This document shows positions 11,157 to 19,512 of a stretch of 64,000 bases of DNA, in pieces. Each line of letters begins with the position of its first letter. The first letter of the stretch is position 1. A program made the position numbers and the translations under genes. Source of the DNA: CALBPI01 sp038529355. Its GTDB lineage: Bacteria; Pseudomonadota; Gammaproteobacteria; Steroidobacterales; Woeseiaceae. The stretch spans positions 1-64,000 of the forward strand of contig JBCBDU010000001.1 of the NCBI GenBank assembly GCA_038529355.1, in the 5' to 3' direction. The notes beneath the pieces are model-generated. The model was not told the origin of the DNA. It did no database searches and saw only the letters and a program-made list of their open reading frames with translations.

Positions 11157-11816
11157 TCAGTCAGCGGGCAATAGCGCCGCAACAGTCTCGACGCTGTCGA
11201 TATCCTCAAAGCTGCCGGCAGCACGTCGGCTATCGGGTTTGCGCAATCCCAGCACACCACCGAGCCCGAAATCCTGCGCCGCACGCAACACCGATGCGCT
11301 GTCATCGAGCAGCACAGCATCTTCGCGACGCAGCTGCTCGGCTTCGCTGAAACGATGCCAAAACTGTTGCGACTCCTTCGCGGCCGCGAAATCGCCGGAG
11401 CTATAGACTGCGTCCATATGCGCGGTGATCTGTGTACGTGCATCCTTGATTTGCAGTAATTCGCGACTCGAATTGGTCACCAACACCAAGCGAAAGCCTT
11501 GTGCACGCGCAGCCTCGATGAAAGCGAGCGCGCCCGGCAAGTAGTTCACGCGCTCGGCGCACGACGCTTTGAGCGCAAGAATATCGAGCTTCAGACGCTC
11601 ACTCCAGAAATCGAGCCGGTACCAGTTCAGAGTGCCCGCCTCGGCTGCAATCATCGCGCGCAGGCTGTCGCGCGCAGCGACCAACGGCAAATCATGCGCG
11701 TCGGCGTACGCGACCGGCAGCAGCTCCTGCCAGAAGAAATTATCATAGGCAAGATCGAGCAGCGTGCCGTCCATATCCAGCAGCAGCGTCTGTTTGCCCT
11801 CGAAAACCGGGTGCAT
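11157..11816 (-). CDS. yrfG: YrfG-like GMP/IMP nucleotidase (HAD family)
   Basis: A haloacid-dehalogenase phosphatase of 219 residues. It resembles E. coli YrfG, which dephosphorylates purine mononucleotides. The catalytic motif LLLDMDGTLLDLAYDNFFW has nucleophile Asp14 and general acid Asp16. Motif II is VLVTNSS, and motif IV is AVLLDDSASVLRAAQDFG. The stretch LNWYRLDFWSERLKLDI in the cap region matches YrfG closely. It is transcribed divergently from cysQ, another nucleotidase of small phosphorylated nucleotides. Substrate specificity is inferred from homology only. Confidence 0.85.
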   Translation of the reverse strand: MHPVFEGKQTLLLDMDGTLLDLAYDNFFWQELLPVAYADAHDLPLVAARDSLRAMIAAEAGTLNWYRLDFWSERLKLDILALKASCAERVNYLPGALAFIEAARAQGFRLVLVTNSSRELLQIKDARTQITAHMDAVYSSGDFAAAKESQQFWHRFSEAEQLRREDAVLLDDSASVLRAAQDFGLGGVLGLRKPDSRRAAGSFEDIDSVETVAALLPAD

Positions 11817-11895
11817 GGCGAACTCCGTGAACAGATTCGTAGTGTAGCAAACCCGCTCTTGATACCATTGTTCGCTGTATTACGTGGAGCGCACT

Positions 11896-12684
11896 ATGAA
11901 CATGCCATTTCCCTGGGCCATCGAACTTGCCCGTAAAGCAGGCGATGCCATTCTTGAGGTTTACGAGACCGACTTCGAGATTGAAGAGAAAGCGGACGAG
12001 TCGCCACTGACCCGCGCTGATCTTGCCTCACACAATGTCATTGCCGACGGGCTTGCGCGCCACGATGCCCACGTCCCTGTCATCAGCGAGGAAGATGGTC
12101 TGCCCGATTTCGACGTGCGGCGTCAGTGGGACAACTACTGGCTGATCGACCCACTGGATGGCACTAAGGAATTCGTCAAGCGCAACGGGGAATTTACCGT
12201 CAACATTGCGCGCATCGAAAACCACAAACCGGTGTATGGCGTTGTGCATGTCCCGGTTACCGGCGTGACCTATGTTGGCGCTGCCGGCAAAGGCGCGTGG
12301 CGCATCGACGGGGATGCCGACCCGGTGGCCATTGAGGTCGCTGCCGCAACACCCGATGTCGCGCGCGTCGTCGGCAGCCGCTCGCACCAGAGCGCAGATG
12401 TTGCTGCGTGGCTTGAACGTATCGGCAACCACGACATCATTGCGATGGGCAGTTCGCTGAAATTTTGCGTTGTCGCTGAAGGCAAGGCAGATGTCTACCC
12501 ACGCCTGGGACTGACGTCCGAATGGGACACCGGCGCTGCGCAAGCGGTGGTCGAGGCCGCCGGTGGCAGCGTCGTGCGCCTGGACGGCGAACCACTGGAC
12601 TACAACAACAAAGCCGACATCCTGAACCCGTACTTCATCGTCATCGGCAGCCGCGATCGCGACTGGCTTGGCGCCAGCGAATAA
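11896..12684 (+). CDS. cysQ: 3'(2'),5'-bisphosphate nucleotidase CysQ
   Basis: An Mg-dependent, Li-sensitive phosphatase that removes pAp, a by-product of sulfate assimilation. The inositol-monophosphatase fold is shown by ISEEDG (metal-binding Glu-Glu, 63-68), DPLDGTKEF (85-93) and WDTGAAQAVVEAAGG (from 210). The length of 262 residues is normal. The ATG at 11896 is preceded by GGAG at 11886-11889; the in-frame GTG at 11884 would overlap that signal and is less likely. No other sulfate-assimilation gene is nearby. Confidence 0.93.
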   Translation: MNMPFPWAIELARKAGDAILEVYETDFEIEEKADESPLTRADLASHNVIADGLARHDAHVPVISEEDGLPDFDVRRQWDNYWLIDPLDGTKEFVKRNGEFTVNIARIENHKPVYGVVHVPVTGVTYVGAAGKGAWRIDGDADPVAIEVAAATPDVARVVGSRSHQSADVAAWLERIGNHDIIAMGSSLKFCVVAEGKADVYPRLGLTSEWDTGAAQAVVEAAGGSVVRLDGEPLDYNNKADILNPYFIVIGSRDRDWLGASE

Positions 12685-12698
12685 CCGCAGCCGGCCCG

Positions 12699-12926
12699 AT
12701 GGACGACAACATCACTGAAATCCTTGAAGCCAAGTCGCTCGACACGCTGACGAAGCTCAAGGAACTGCGTGTGATGCATCGCGACCTTGATGACCTGATT
12801 GATCGACTGTCACACGATGCAACGGTTGACCAAATCCGCCTGCGCCGATTAAAGAAGCGCAAGCTGCGGCTGAAAGACGCAGTCCAACGTCTTGAGTCCC
12901 AACTCATTCCGGATTTGAACGCCTGA
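12699..12926 (+). CDS. DUF465 (YdcH-like) small protein
   Basis: A 75-residue, strongly helical and charged protein (KLKELRVMHRDLDDLIDRLS, then RLRRLKKRKLRLKD). The pattern of a short helix pair with an HxxLDxxI core fits DUF465/YdcH, a widespread family of unknown function that probably forms a helical hairpin or coiled coil. It begins 14 bases after cysQ and probably shares its transcript. No strong ribosome-binding site is seen. The frame is open further upstream, but that part overlaps cysQ and is not protein-like. Confidence 0.8.
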   Translation: MDDNITEILEAKSLDTLTKLKELRVMHRDLDDLIDRLSHDATVDQIRLRRLKKRKLRLKDAVQRLESQLIPDLNA

Positions 12927-12999
12927 CTCTGTTCGAGATCGCGCCAACCCGGTGATGCGTCGTACGGTCTTCGGGCAACTGGCAGGCAAGCGGCGGGGC

Positions 13000-14736
13000 C
13001 TAGAATTCGTAGCGGATACCGGCTGACACCGTTGCATCAGTGAAAAAGTCGAGGCGTTCAACGGCCTGGTATTGCGTGAATACCGAGACTCCACCGGCTG
13101 CCGGTCCGTTCAACGTGCGCGAGCGCGCACCGCGAACGATCGCCGAGACACCGACCGACCAGACAAAGAAATCGCTATCGAACGGATCAGTGCGCACATC
13201 GAATGCGAACGCCTCATTACCGGCGCCGGCGTAGCGCGCGCGAATCAGACGCGGGTCGTTTTCAAACTCGCGATGGTATTCGATCGAAACGTACGGCACG
13301 GCGACACCCCAAGCCGGGGTCATCGTATATTGCACGCGCAAACCCAGCATCGTGTCGGTGGAGCGGAAGCTCTGCTCATCGACGACAAGGTTGAACGCGC
13401 GCGTATCGATGAGCCCGCTAATCGAGCTGAAACTGCGCGCTTCGTTAAACGCATCTATCTGTACATCGGCATATTCGATCCCCAGATAGGGTTGCCAGTT
13501 CAGCGCACCGCGACCAAACGAATAACCCACATCAACATTGACGGTGGTGATATCGGCCTCAGGCGTACTGATCGCAACCGAGTCCGAACGCGGTACGTCC
13601 GGATTAAACGACGGGTAGCGAATCTCGCGAGTCAGCTCGTAGTCAATGCGCTGAGCGCCAACGGCGACGGATGCATAGAGTTGCTCGCCGTTGAATAAAC
13701 CGAAAAGCAACGCATTCTCGCCTTGGCCCTCAATACCACCGCCAACCACCGAAATGCGGCTGGCCGTTCCGTCGAAGTCGACCGATTGATCGCTGTAACC
13801 GAGCATGCCACCGACGACCAGTGTATCCGTCAAGCGATAGTCGAGCCCGAGCGTGAATTCGCGGCTGTCGAAGTCAAATGCGTTCTCGTTGCCGGTTGGC
13901 TGCCGGTCGCCGCTGCCAACCGATACGTTCAAGAACCCGCCCCAACGACTGAACGCCGGCGCGCCGCCATAGCTTGGCGCATTGGCCGACGACGACAGCG
14001 CGCGCTGGCTGCCTGCGCTGTCCGGTTGTCCCCACGCATTGCGCGGCAATTGCAGCGCGCCGGCATTGGCTGTCGTTGTGAAGCCGCGCGTACCGAAACG
14101 TAACGCGGTCAGACGTGACGCAAGGTTCGCCAGCTGGTTGTTTGAAAACTGCGTTGCCATCGAGCCTTGCACCGCCAACTCTTCGGCCGCGGTCCAGCGC
14201 AGCGCTGTGCCCAAACCGCGTTGATCGACGTTGAGACTTGCAACGGTTGGGCCTTCGCCCAGCAATGCATTGGCCGAATGCACGAGCTCGCGCGTGCTCA
14301 GGTAGACGAAGAACTGCAATTCACTGCAGCCACTCGGCGGCACAAGCTCGGCCGGTGCAGCCACCTGATCAAATTGCCCGCCCGGATTGCACACCGGATC
14401 CAGCGCATCGAACGTGCGCTGGTTTGCCAGCGCCGCAGCACGCTCGACATCGTTGGCATAGACCAGACGTGAATCGAGCAAGCCTGGCCCATCGGTCGCC
14501 GACTGCGCCTGCACCCAAAGGGGCAGTAGTGCAACCGCAAAGCACGCTGTCACGCGGCTCGCGCCGGCAACCGCAGCGCGTATGCCCGAGAGAGTGAAAA
14601 GACCAGTTACCGCACCGATCGCAGTGCGTACCTGCGCCACCAAACCCTGCGCAATGGCGTGCTCGGGTGCAGCGCACTGTCCAATCGAGCGACACGCCGA
14701 CTCTGTTAAGGCGGCATTTTCAAAGGCGTCATTCAT
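13000..14736 (-). CDS. autotransporter-type outer-membrane beta-barrel protein
   Basis: A 578-residue protein whose last 300 or so residues alternate polar and aromatic/hydrophobic residues in barrel-strand fashion and end in ...SAGIRYEF, the C-terminal Phe typical of outer-membrane barrels. FTLGLDYRLTDTLVVGGMLGYS and similar strands suit an autotransporter translocator domain. The passenger region is short (about 200 residues). The ATG at 14736 has AGGA 7 bases upstream, but the obvious signal-peptide core (ACFAVALLPLWVQAQSA) lies near residue 62-78, leaving a long N-terminal leader. It is divergent from a secreted subtilase at 15009 across 272 bases. The gap holds no gene I can see. Surface location is inferred and the substrate or ligand is unknown. 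Confidence 0.8.
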   Translation of the reverse strand: MNDAFENAALTESACRSIGQCAAPEHAIAQGLVAQVRTAIGAVTGLFTLSGIRAAVAGASRVTACFAVALLPLWVQAQSATDGPGLLDSRLVYANDVERAAALANQRTFDALDPVCNPGGQFDQVAAPAELVPPSGCSELQFFVYLSTRELVHSANALLGEGPTVASLNVDQRGLGTALRWTAAEELAVQGSMATQFSNNQLANLASRLTALRFGTRGFTTTANAGALQLPRNAWGQPDSAGSQRALSSSANAPSYGGAPAFSRWGGFLNVSVGSGDRQPTGNENAFDFDSREFTLGLDYRLTDTLVVGGMLGYSDQSVDFDGTASRISVVGGGIEGQGENALLFGLFNGEQLYASVAVGAQRIDYELTREIRYPSFNPDVPRSDSVAISTPEADITTVNVDVGYSFGRGALNWQPYLGIEYADVQIDAFNEARSFSSISGLIDTRAFNLVVDEQSFRSTDTMLGLRVQYTMTPAWGVAVPYVSIEYHREFENDPRLIRARYAGAGNEAFAFDVRTDPFDSDFFVWSVGVSAIVRGARSRTLNGPAAGGVSVFTQYQAVERLDFFTDATVSAGIRYEF

Positions 14737-15008
14737 AGAAAATCCTGCTCAGTATCAAACTGACAAGTCTGTGGCGCGCGCAACGCGCGACTGCGTTCGT
14801 CTCTTCACCATTGCCTCGACGACGGTTACGGCTTATGACGATTTCGCCATATACGGTCATCAAGTCACCGTTCGTCAACTTTACCAGTTCATTACAAGAC
14901 GTGCGTCACAGTCGCTCACAAGTGGTGATATCCCCAAACACAGACGATTTGGCCGTCAACGGGTGTAATACATCCCATCGAGAAAACCTTTCCGAGTGGC
15001 TTGTGCTG

Positions 15009-17873
15009 ATGAAAATTTCTGTTCGACTGACATCATTCGTTGCCGTAACGGCCGCGGCCGTTTTACTCGTCGCACATCATGGTGAGCAACAACGCACGAC
15101 CCTGCCTGCGAACCCTCGCGCGGCGTCGTTAGAGCCAAGCAAAACGCAGACGACGACCGTTGTGCCGACCGCCGTAAGACCCGCACCGCAACCTGCATCG
15201 GTCTCAGCAGAGTCCGCCGCCGCACAAACTGCCTTGCCCGCAGGCACGCAATACAACATCGAAGGGTTGCCGGTGTTTGCGCCGGCAGTAGCGCAACCAG
15301 CACCGATCACTAAGCGTGTGCTAACGGCACGCCAGATAGTTGCACGGCAAATCATCGCGCAATCACAATCCGCCCGACCCGGTTTCAGTGATCACATCGT
15401 CAAGGTCGATGCGGGCACGGATATCGACGCCTTTGATGATGCTGTGCGCGACATCGATGGCCGAGTGTTGCGCTTCATGCCAGAACAGCGACTCGCCAGC
15501 GTTCGCATACCGAGCGCGCGTGCCGACGCGCTTGCCGAACTGACGGGCGCGGCAGGCATTGCCGCTGACGCCGAGCTGACATTCATGTCCGTGCCGGCGA
15601 AAGCGACGGCTAACCTGCCGCCAGTCGGTACACCCACTTACACGGCCGTTAACACCGACATCGGCGTTGCTGTGATTGATACCGGAGTTGCCGAACACGC
15701 AGATTTGAACGTCGCGCGCCATGTGCACCTGAGTGCACCAAAAACGCAACTGATGAACGGAACGCGCGATGACGCCAAACTCGAAGCGCTCTTCGTGTTC
15801 GACGAGGGTGGCAACGTTGCATTCGATCGTGCGGGCGACTCTCGCCAACACCTGTATGTCACAACGAGCACCGAAGGCGTGATATTCGCGCCTGACGAGA
15901 TCGACTGGTCAAGCCTGCCATTGCCAAACTACCGCGTCCCGCTGACCTATTTCGACCTGACGAATCAATCGATGCAACCGATCGACGTGCACTACGTTGG
16001 CAGTGCGGATGGCCAAACAACATACCGCTACGCAACGCTGCAAACCGGGCAAACGCGCGCGCTCGCAGCGTTCCCGCAGGAGCACTGGATCATCACGCCG
16101 CAAGACTCGACCGAGCGGCTCGCTGTCATGGTCGATCCCTTGGCGCACGGCGCGGTTACGTACGGCGCCAGCGCATCAGCGCGCTGGGATGACGGCACAC
16201 TGCAGGTGCAGGCCGGCAGTGCTGGCAGCTTGCCCGATACGCAGCTTGCCAATGCCTGCACAGCCGCCAATGCTGCAAGCATCGAGATGTGGGTCACGCC
16301 GGACAATGCGACCGATCACAAAGACATCCTGGTTGGGCAAAGCAGCAACGGTCAGCACTTTAAAATCCGCCAGTTCGGCAGCCGCCTGCAAGCTATCATC
16401 GGCATCCAGAATGGCGCCGTTTACGCATACTCTGACCCAGGCTCCGTCGTTGCCGGTCAGCCAATGCACATCATCGCCGGTCGCAGCAGCGGTGGCGCGA
16501 CACAACTTGCGGTCAACGGTTCAGTACACTGGAATACGACGATCAACCGCAGCACGCCGCTGGTCTGGAGCGGCGATCAGACGATTGAGCTGACCAACTG
16601 GAGCGGTGCTGTCGACATGCTCGCCGTACACTGTCAATCGTTGACCAGTAACGAGCAGATGAATCACTACCTGGCCGGGCCCGATGCTTACGCGAGCGTC
16701 AACGATGCGTTCGGACACGGGACACACATCGCCAGCACGATCGCCGGCACTGGCAGCATTTCAGGCGGTGAGTACGCCGGCGTTGCTCCGGGTGCCACCA
16801 TCTATGATTTGCGCATCCTCGATGACACCGGTCGCGGCACCGTGGCCGACGCGCTGGCCGCGATCGATTGGCTGCTGGCCAACGCAAAGCAGGCTGGCAT
16901 TCGCGTGGTGAATCTGTCGGTCGGCAAGGCGATCGAGTCATCCGCCGCCGATGATCTGCTGGTAGCCGGCGTGGAGGCACTGGTCGCCAACGGACTGACC
17001 GTCGTTGTTTCCGCCGGCAACTACGGTGAGCTTGGCAACTTTTACGTCACAAGCCCGGGCAACGCGCCGAACGTGATCACCGTCGGTGCACTCGATGTCA
17101 ATGACTCTGCGTGCAACAGCGATGACGCAATCGCTGCGTTTTCATCTCAAGGTCCGGCGCTGTATGACCATTATCTGAAACCCGATCTGGTGGCGCCAGG
17201 CACACGCATCATCGGCGCTACAGCACCGCATGGTTCGATGCGCGAAGATTATCCGCACCGCCTCGAGTCCTGTGCGAACGGTCGCTGCAGCGACGAGTAC
17301 TTCCGTCTGAGCGGCACCAGTATGGCGGCGGCCATGACGTCGGGTGCTGCGGTCTTGATGTTGTCGCAAGACAGCACACTGTCGCCGGCAACGATCAAGG
17401 CGCGTCTGATGCGCTCGGCACGCAAGATCGACGGCGATCCGATTGCCACCGGCGCCGGCGTGCTGGATATCACAGCCGCGCTGCAGGAAACCGGCACTGT
17501 TACCGCAGCGCCAACGCCGCGTTTGATTCGCGCATCCGGCCAAAAAACCATCCTGATTGAAGACACAGCGAGCTTATGGGGCAATCAGGATTTTAACGCC
17601 GACGCGATCTGGTCAAAAGGTTTCCTGTGGACGCAAGGCTACTTGTGGACTGATGGCAACGTATACGCGAATGGCTACCTGTGGACAGACGGTCACCTTT
17701 GGGCCAACGGCTATTTGTGGACAGACAATTCGCTGTGGTCAAACGGTTTTCTGTGGACCGATCACAACATGATGGCTAACGGGTACCTGTGGACCGACAG
17801 CAGTAATCTGGCCGCTCAAGCCAACGATGCTGGCGGCAGTGCAGCGGGCGGTGGCGCAATGTGCACCGACTAG
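15009..17873 (+). CDS. secreted S8 (subtilisin-like) serine protease with VHL-like and LamG-like insertions
   Basis: A 954-residue predicted secreted protease. ATG 15009 begins a signal peptide (MKISVRLTSFVAVTAAAVLL); the frame is open upstream but lacks a signal sequence there. Catalytic Asp is in VIDTGVAEH (about 224), His in GHGTH (570), oxyanion Asn in SAGNYG (671) and Ser in GTSMAAAM (771). Asp and His are about 346 residues apart instead of the usual 30-40. The insertion contains a stretch resembling the VHL beta domain (about 312-378, with TLQTGQTR and a following EHWII) and then a LamG/concanavalin-like stretch (about 381-559). The C terminus has 11 Trp-rich hexapeptides. Family assignment is firm; the insert domains are recognised by eye. 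It is divergent from the autotransporter-like gene. Confidence 0.88.
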   Translation: MKISVRLTSFVAVTAAAVLLVAHHGEQQRTTLPANPRAASLEPSKTQTTTVVPTAVRPAPQPASVSAESAAAQTALPAGTQYNIEGLPVFAPAVAQPAPITKRVLTARQIVARQIIAQSQSARPGFSDHIVKVDAGTDIDAFDDAVRDIDGRVLRFMPEQRLASVRIPSARADALAELTGAAGIAADAELTFMSVPAKATANLPPVGTPTYTAVNTDIGVAVIDTGVAEHADLNVARHVHLSAPKTQLMNGTRDDAKLEALFVFDEGGNVAFDRAGDSRQHLYVTTSTEGVIFAPDEIDWSSLPLPNYRVPLTYFDLTNQSMQPIDVHYVGSADGQTTYRYATLQTGQTRALAAFPQEHWIITPQDSTERLAVMVDPLAHGAVTYGASASARWDDGTLQVQAGSAGSLPDTQLANACTAANAASIEMWVTPDNATDHKDILVGQSSNGQHFKIRQFGSRLQAIIGIQNGAVYAYSDPGSVVAGQPMHIIAGRSSGGATQLAVNGSVHWNTTINRSTPLVWSGDQTIELTNWSGAVDMLAVHCQSLTSNEQMNHYLAGPDAYASVNDAFGHGTHIASTIAGTGSISGGEYAGVAPGATIYDLRILDDTGRGTVADALAAIDWLLANAKQAGIRVVNLSVGKAIESSAADDLLVAGVEALVANGLTVVVSAGNYGELGNFYVTSPGNAPNVITVGALDVNDSACNSDDAIAAFSSQGPALYDHYLKPDLVAPGTRIIGATAPHGSMREDYPHRLESCANGRCSDEYFRLSGTSMAAAMTSGAAVLMLSQDSTLSPATIKARLMRSARKIDGDPIATGAGVLDITAALQETGTVTAAPTPRLIRASGQKTILIEDTASLWGNQDFNADAIWSKGFLWTQGYLWTDGNVYANGYLWTDGHLWANGYLWTDNSLWSNGFLWTDHNMMANGYLWTDSSNLAAQANDAGGSAAGGGAMCTD
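17604..17801 (+). repeat. 11 tandem Trp-rich hexapeptide repeats in subtilase tail
   Basis: An exact 18-base coding period gives 11 hexapeptides: AIWSKG, FLWTQG, YLWTDG, NVYANG, YLWTDG, HLWANG, YLWTDN, SLWSNG, FLWTDH, NMMANG and YLWTDS. The consensus is aromatic-Leu-Trp-(Thr/Ser/Ala)-(Asp/Asn)-Gly. Codons vary between units, so selection acts on the protein rather than on a recent DNA duplication. It may form a stacked beta structure or bind the cell surface; both are inference. Confidence 0.9.
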
Positions 17874-17916
17874 ACGGGGATTCAATGCCTGGACGCAAAC
17901 GACATGACAGGCAGCC

Positions 17917-18519
17917 TCAGTGCTTTTGCGCCACGACGTAGACGTGCCGCTCCGGAAACTGATCAAGCTCCAGGTGCAGCAACGAGCACTCATTCGCCAT
18001 TAACGTGCGCACGTTTTCGTCGATGCCTATAGAGCTGTAGTAGAACGTATCGTCGCGCCACGTGTCAGTGCTTTCACCGACGGCATTACCGAACGTATAA
18101 ATCAGAACGCCTCCCTGGTTCAGCAACTCGCACAACTTGGTAACGACCTGCCGTTGTTCGCTCAACGGCACGTGAAAGATGCTGTCCCAGGCCACGATAA
18201 CATCGAAGCGTTCATCGCTCTGCCATTGGCAGATATCGGCATGTACCAACGTTGTGTCCGGGTGATGTTTGCGCGCAAGGCGAATCATTTCGGCCGACAC
18301 GTCCACACCGGTCACCGCATAGCCGTGCGCTGTGAGCGCGTTGATGACGCGGCCGCCACTGCCACAACCGACATCGAGTGCCGTACCACCCGCCTGATCG
18401 TCACCGCGATAGCGCAGTGCGCGCTCAATCTGATCCATGCCATAGCGCGAATGCTCATGGTGCCGATGCCACCACGCGCCGATCTTGTCGTACTTCTTGC
18501 CCAACACCTCAGGATCCAT
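17917..18519 (-). CDS. class I SAM-dependent methyltransferase
   Basis: A 200-residue Rossmann-fold methyltransferase. Motif I is ALDVGCGSGG (47-56), with the acidic residue of the second strand in VTGVDVSAEMI, motif II-like FDVIVAWDSIFHVP, and motif III-like LLNQGGVLIYTFGN. The N terminus is His/Trp-rich (WWHRHHEHSRYGMDQ). The substrate cannot be deduced. It follows trhO on the same strand with a 30-base gap and may share its transcript. Confidence 0.85.
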   Translation of the reverse strand: MDPEVLGKKYDKIGAWWHRHHEHSRYGMDQIERALRYRGDDQAGGTALDVGCGSGGRVINALTAHGYAVTGVDVSAEMIRLARKHHPDTTLVHADICQWQSDERFDVIVAWDSIFHVPLSEQRQVVTKLCELLNQGGVLIYTFGNAVGESTDTWRDDTFYYSSIGIDENVRTLMANECSLLHLELDQFPERHVYVVAQKH

Positions 18520-18549
18520 CGTCGCACCCTGTGTCGGCGCTATTGCGCA

Positions 18550-19500
18550 TTAGTCAACATCCTCGTCGCCGTGGGCGTACGTTGCGCCAATATGCGCTTC
18601 GCCGCGCGCCTGCGCCAATGCAACCTGCCGCTTGCGCTCAGTGAACTGCTTGCGTTGCCGCTCGCTGATGGTCGCGTGACAGTGTGCACAGCAAATACCG
18701 GGCTCGTATTCCGGACGTTCGAGATCCGCTGGCGATAGCGCGCGTCGGCAGCCATGACATTGCACGTAAGCACCTGGCGTCAGACTACGATCAACGGCAA
18801 CGCGCGCATCGAACACAAAGCACTCGCCTTCCCAGCGGTTGTCGCTATCCGGTTGTTCGGCAACCTGATCCAGATACGTGAGCACACCGCCATCAAGCTG
18901 ATACAGATTCTTGAAGCCCTGTTTGCGCATGACCGCGGTGGCTTTTTCGCAGCGGATGCCACCGGTGCAGAACATCGCGATCGGCCGCTCCGGATCGGCT
19001 TGCAGCTCGCGTTCGATAAACGCCGGAAATTCGCGAAAGTTCGTTGTGTTCGGATTGATCGCGCCAGGGAACGTACCAATTTCAACTTCGTAATCATTGC
19101 GCGTATCGATAACCAGCGTGCGCGGATCATCGAGCAGTGCATGCCACTCGCCGGGCCCGACATGCTTACCCTGACCGTCCGCAGGATTCACGCCGGCATA
19201 GCCCATTGACACGATTTCATCGCGATATTTGATGCGCAAGCGACGAAAAGGCTCGCCTGCCCCGCGTGACCAGCGGCCGCGCAAATCGGTAAACCCGGGC
19301 TCTGAGTCAAACCACGACAGGAGCGTTTCCAATGCGGCGCGCGGGCCGGCAAACGTTGCGTTCAAACCCTCCGGCGCAACAATCGCTGTACCGAGTAACC
19401 CCAGAGCGCCGGCTTGCTCGCGCACGCGCTCACCGAACGCTTTCGGCTGCGCCAGCCGCGTAAAGCGGTAAAAAGATACTACGCAGGCATCGTCACTCAT
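18550..19500 (-). CDS. trhO: tRNA uridine(34) hydroxylase TrhO (YceA)
   Basis: A rhodanese-domain enzyme that hydroxylates U34 of tRNA on the way to cmo5U/mcmo5U. An N-terminal acylphosphatase-like domain (VVSFYRFTRL, PEGLNATFAGP) is followed by the rhodanese domain with active-site loop CTGGIRCEK (Cys178, Cys184). The C terminus has a Cys-rich element (CHGCRRA...CCAHCH) that may bind zinc. The length of 316 residues is normal for the YceA family. It is 12 bases downstream of plsB. Confidence 0.92.
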   Translation of the reverse strand: MSDDACVVSFYRFTRLAQPKAFGERVREQAGALGLLGTAIVAPEGLNATFAGPRAALETLLSWFDSEPGFTDLRGRWSRGAGEPFRRLRIKYRDEIVSMGYAGVNPADGQGKHVGPGEWHALLDDPRTLVIDTRNDYEVEIGTFPGAINPNTTNFREFPAFIERELQADPERPIAMFCTGGIRCEKATAVMRKQGFKNLYQLDGGVLTYLDQVAEQPDSDNRWEGECFVFDARVAVDRSLTPGAYVQCHGCRRALSPADLERPEYEPGICCAHCHATISERQRKQFTERKRQVALAQARGEAHIGATYAHGDEDVD

Positions 19501-19512
19501 TGTGCGATTATT

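Noticed and set aside
14811..15008. Upstream start for the subtilase at 14811
   Set aside because: The extra residues lack a signal peptide; one begins at 15009.
17881..17916. TGCCTG...CAGGCA inverted repeat after the subtilase
   Set aside because: The loop is long (about 16 bases) and no T run follows on either strand, so it is not a convincing terminator.
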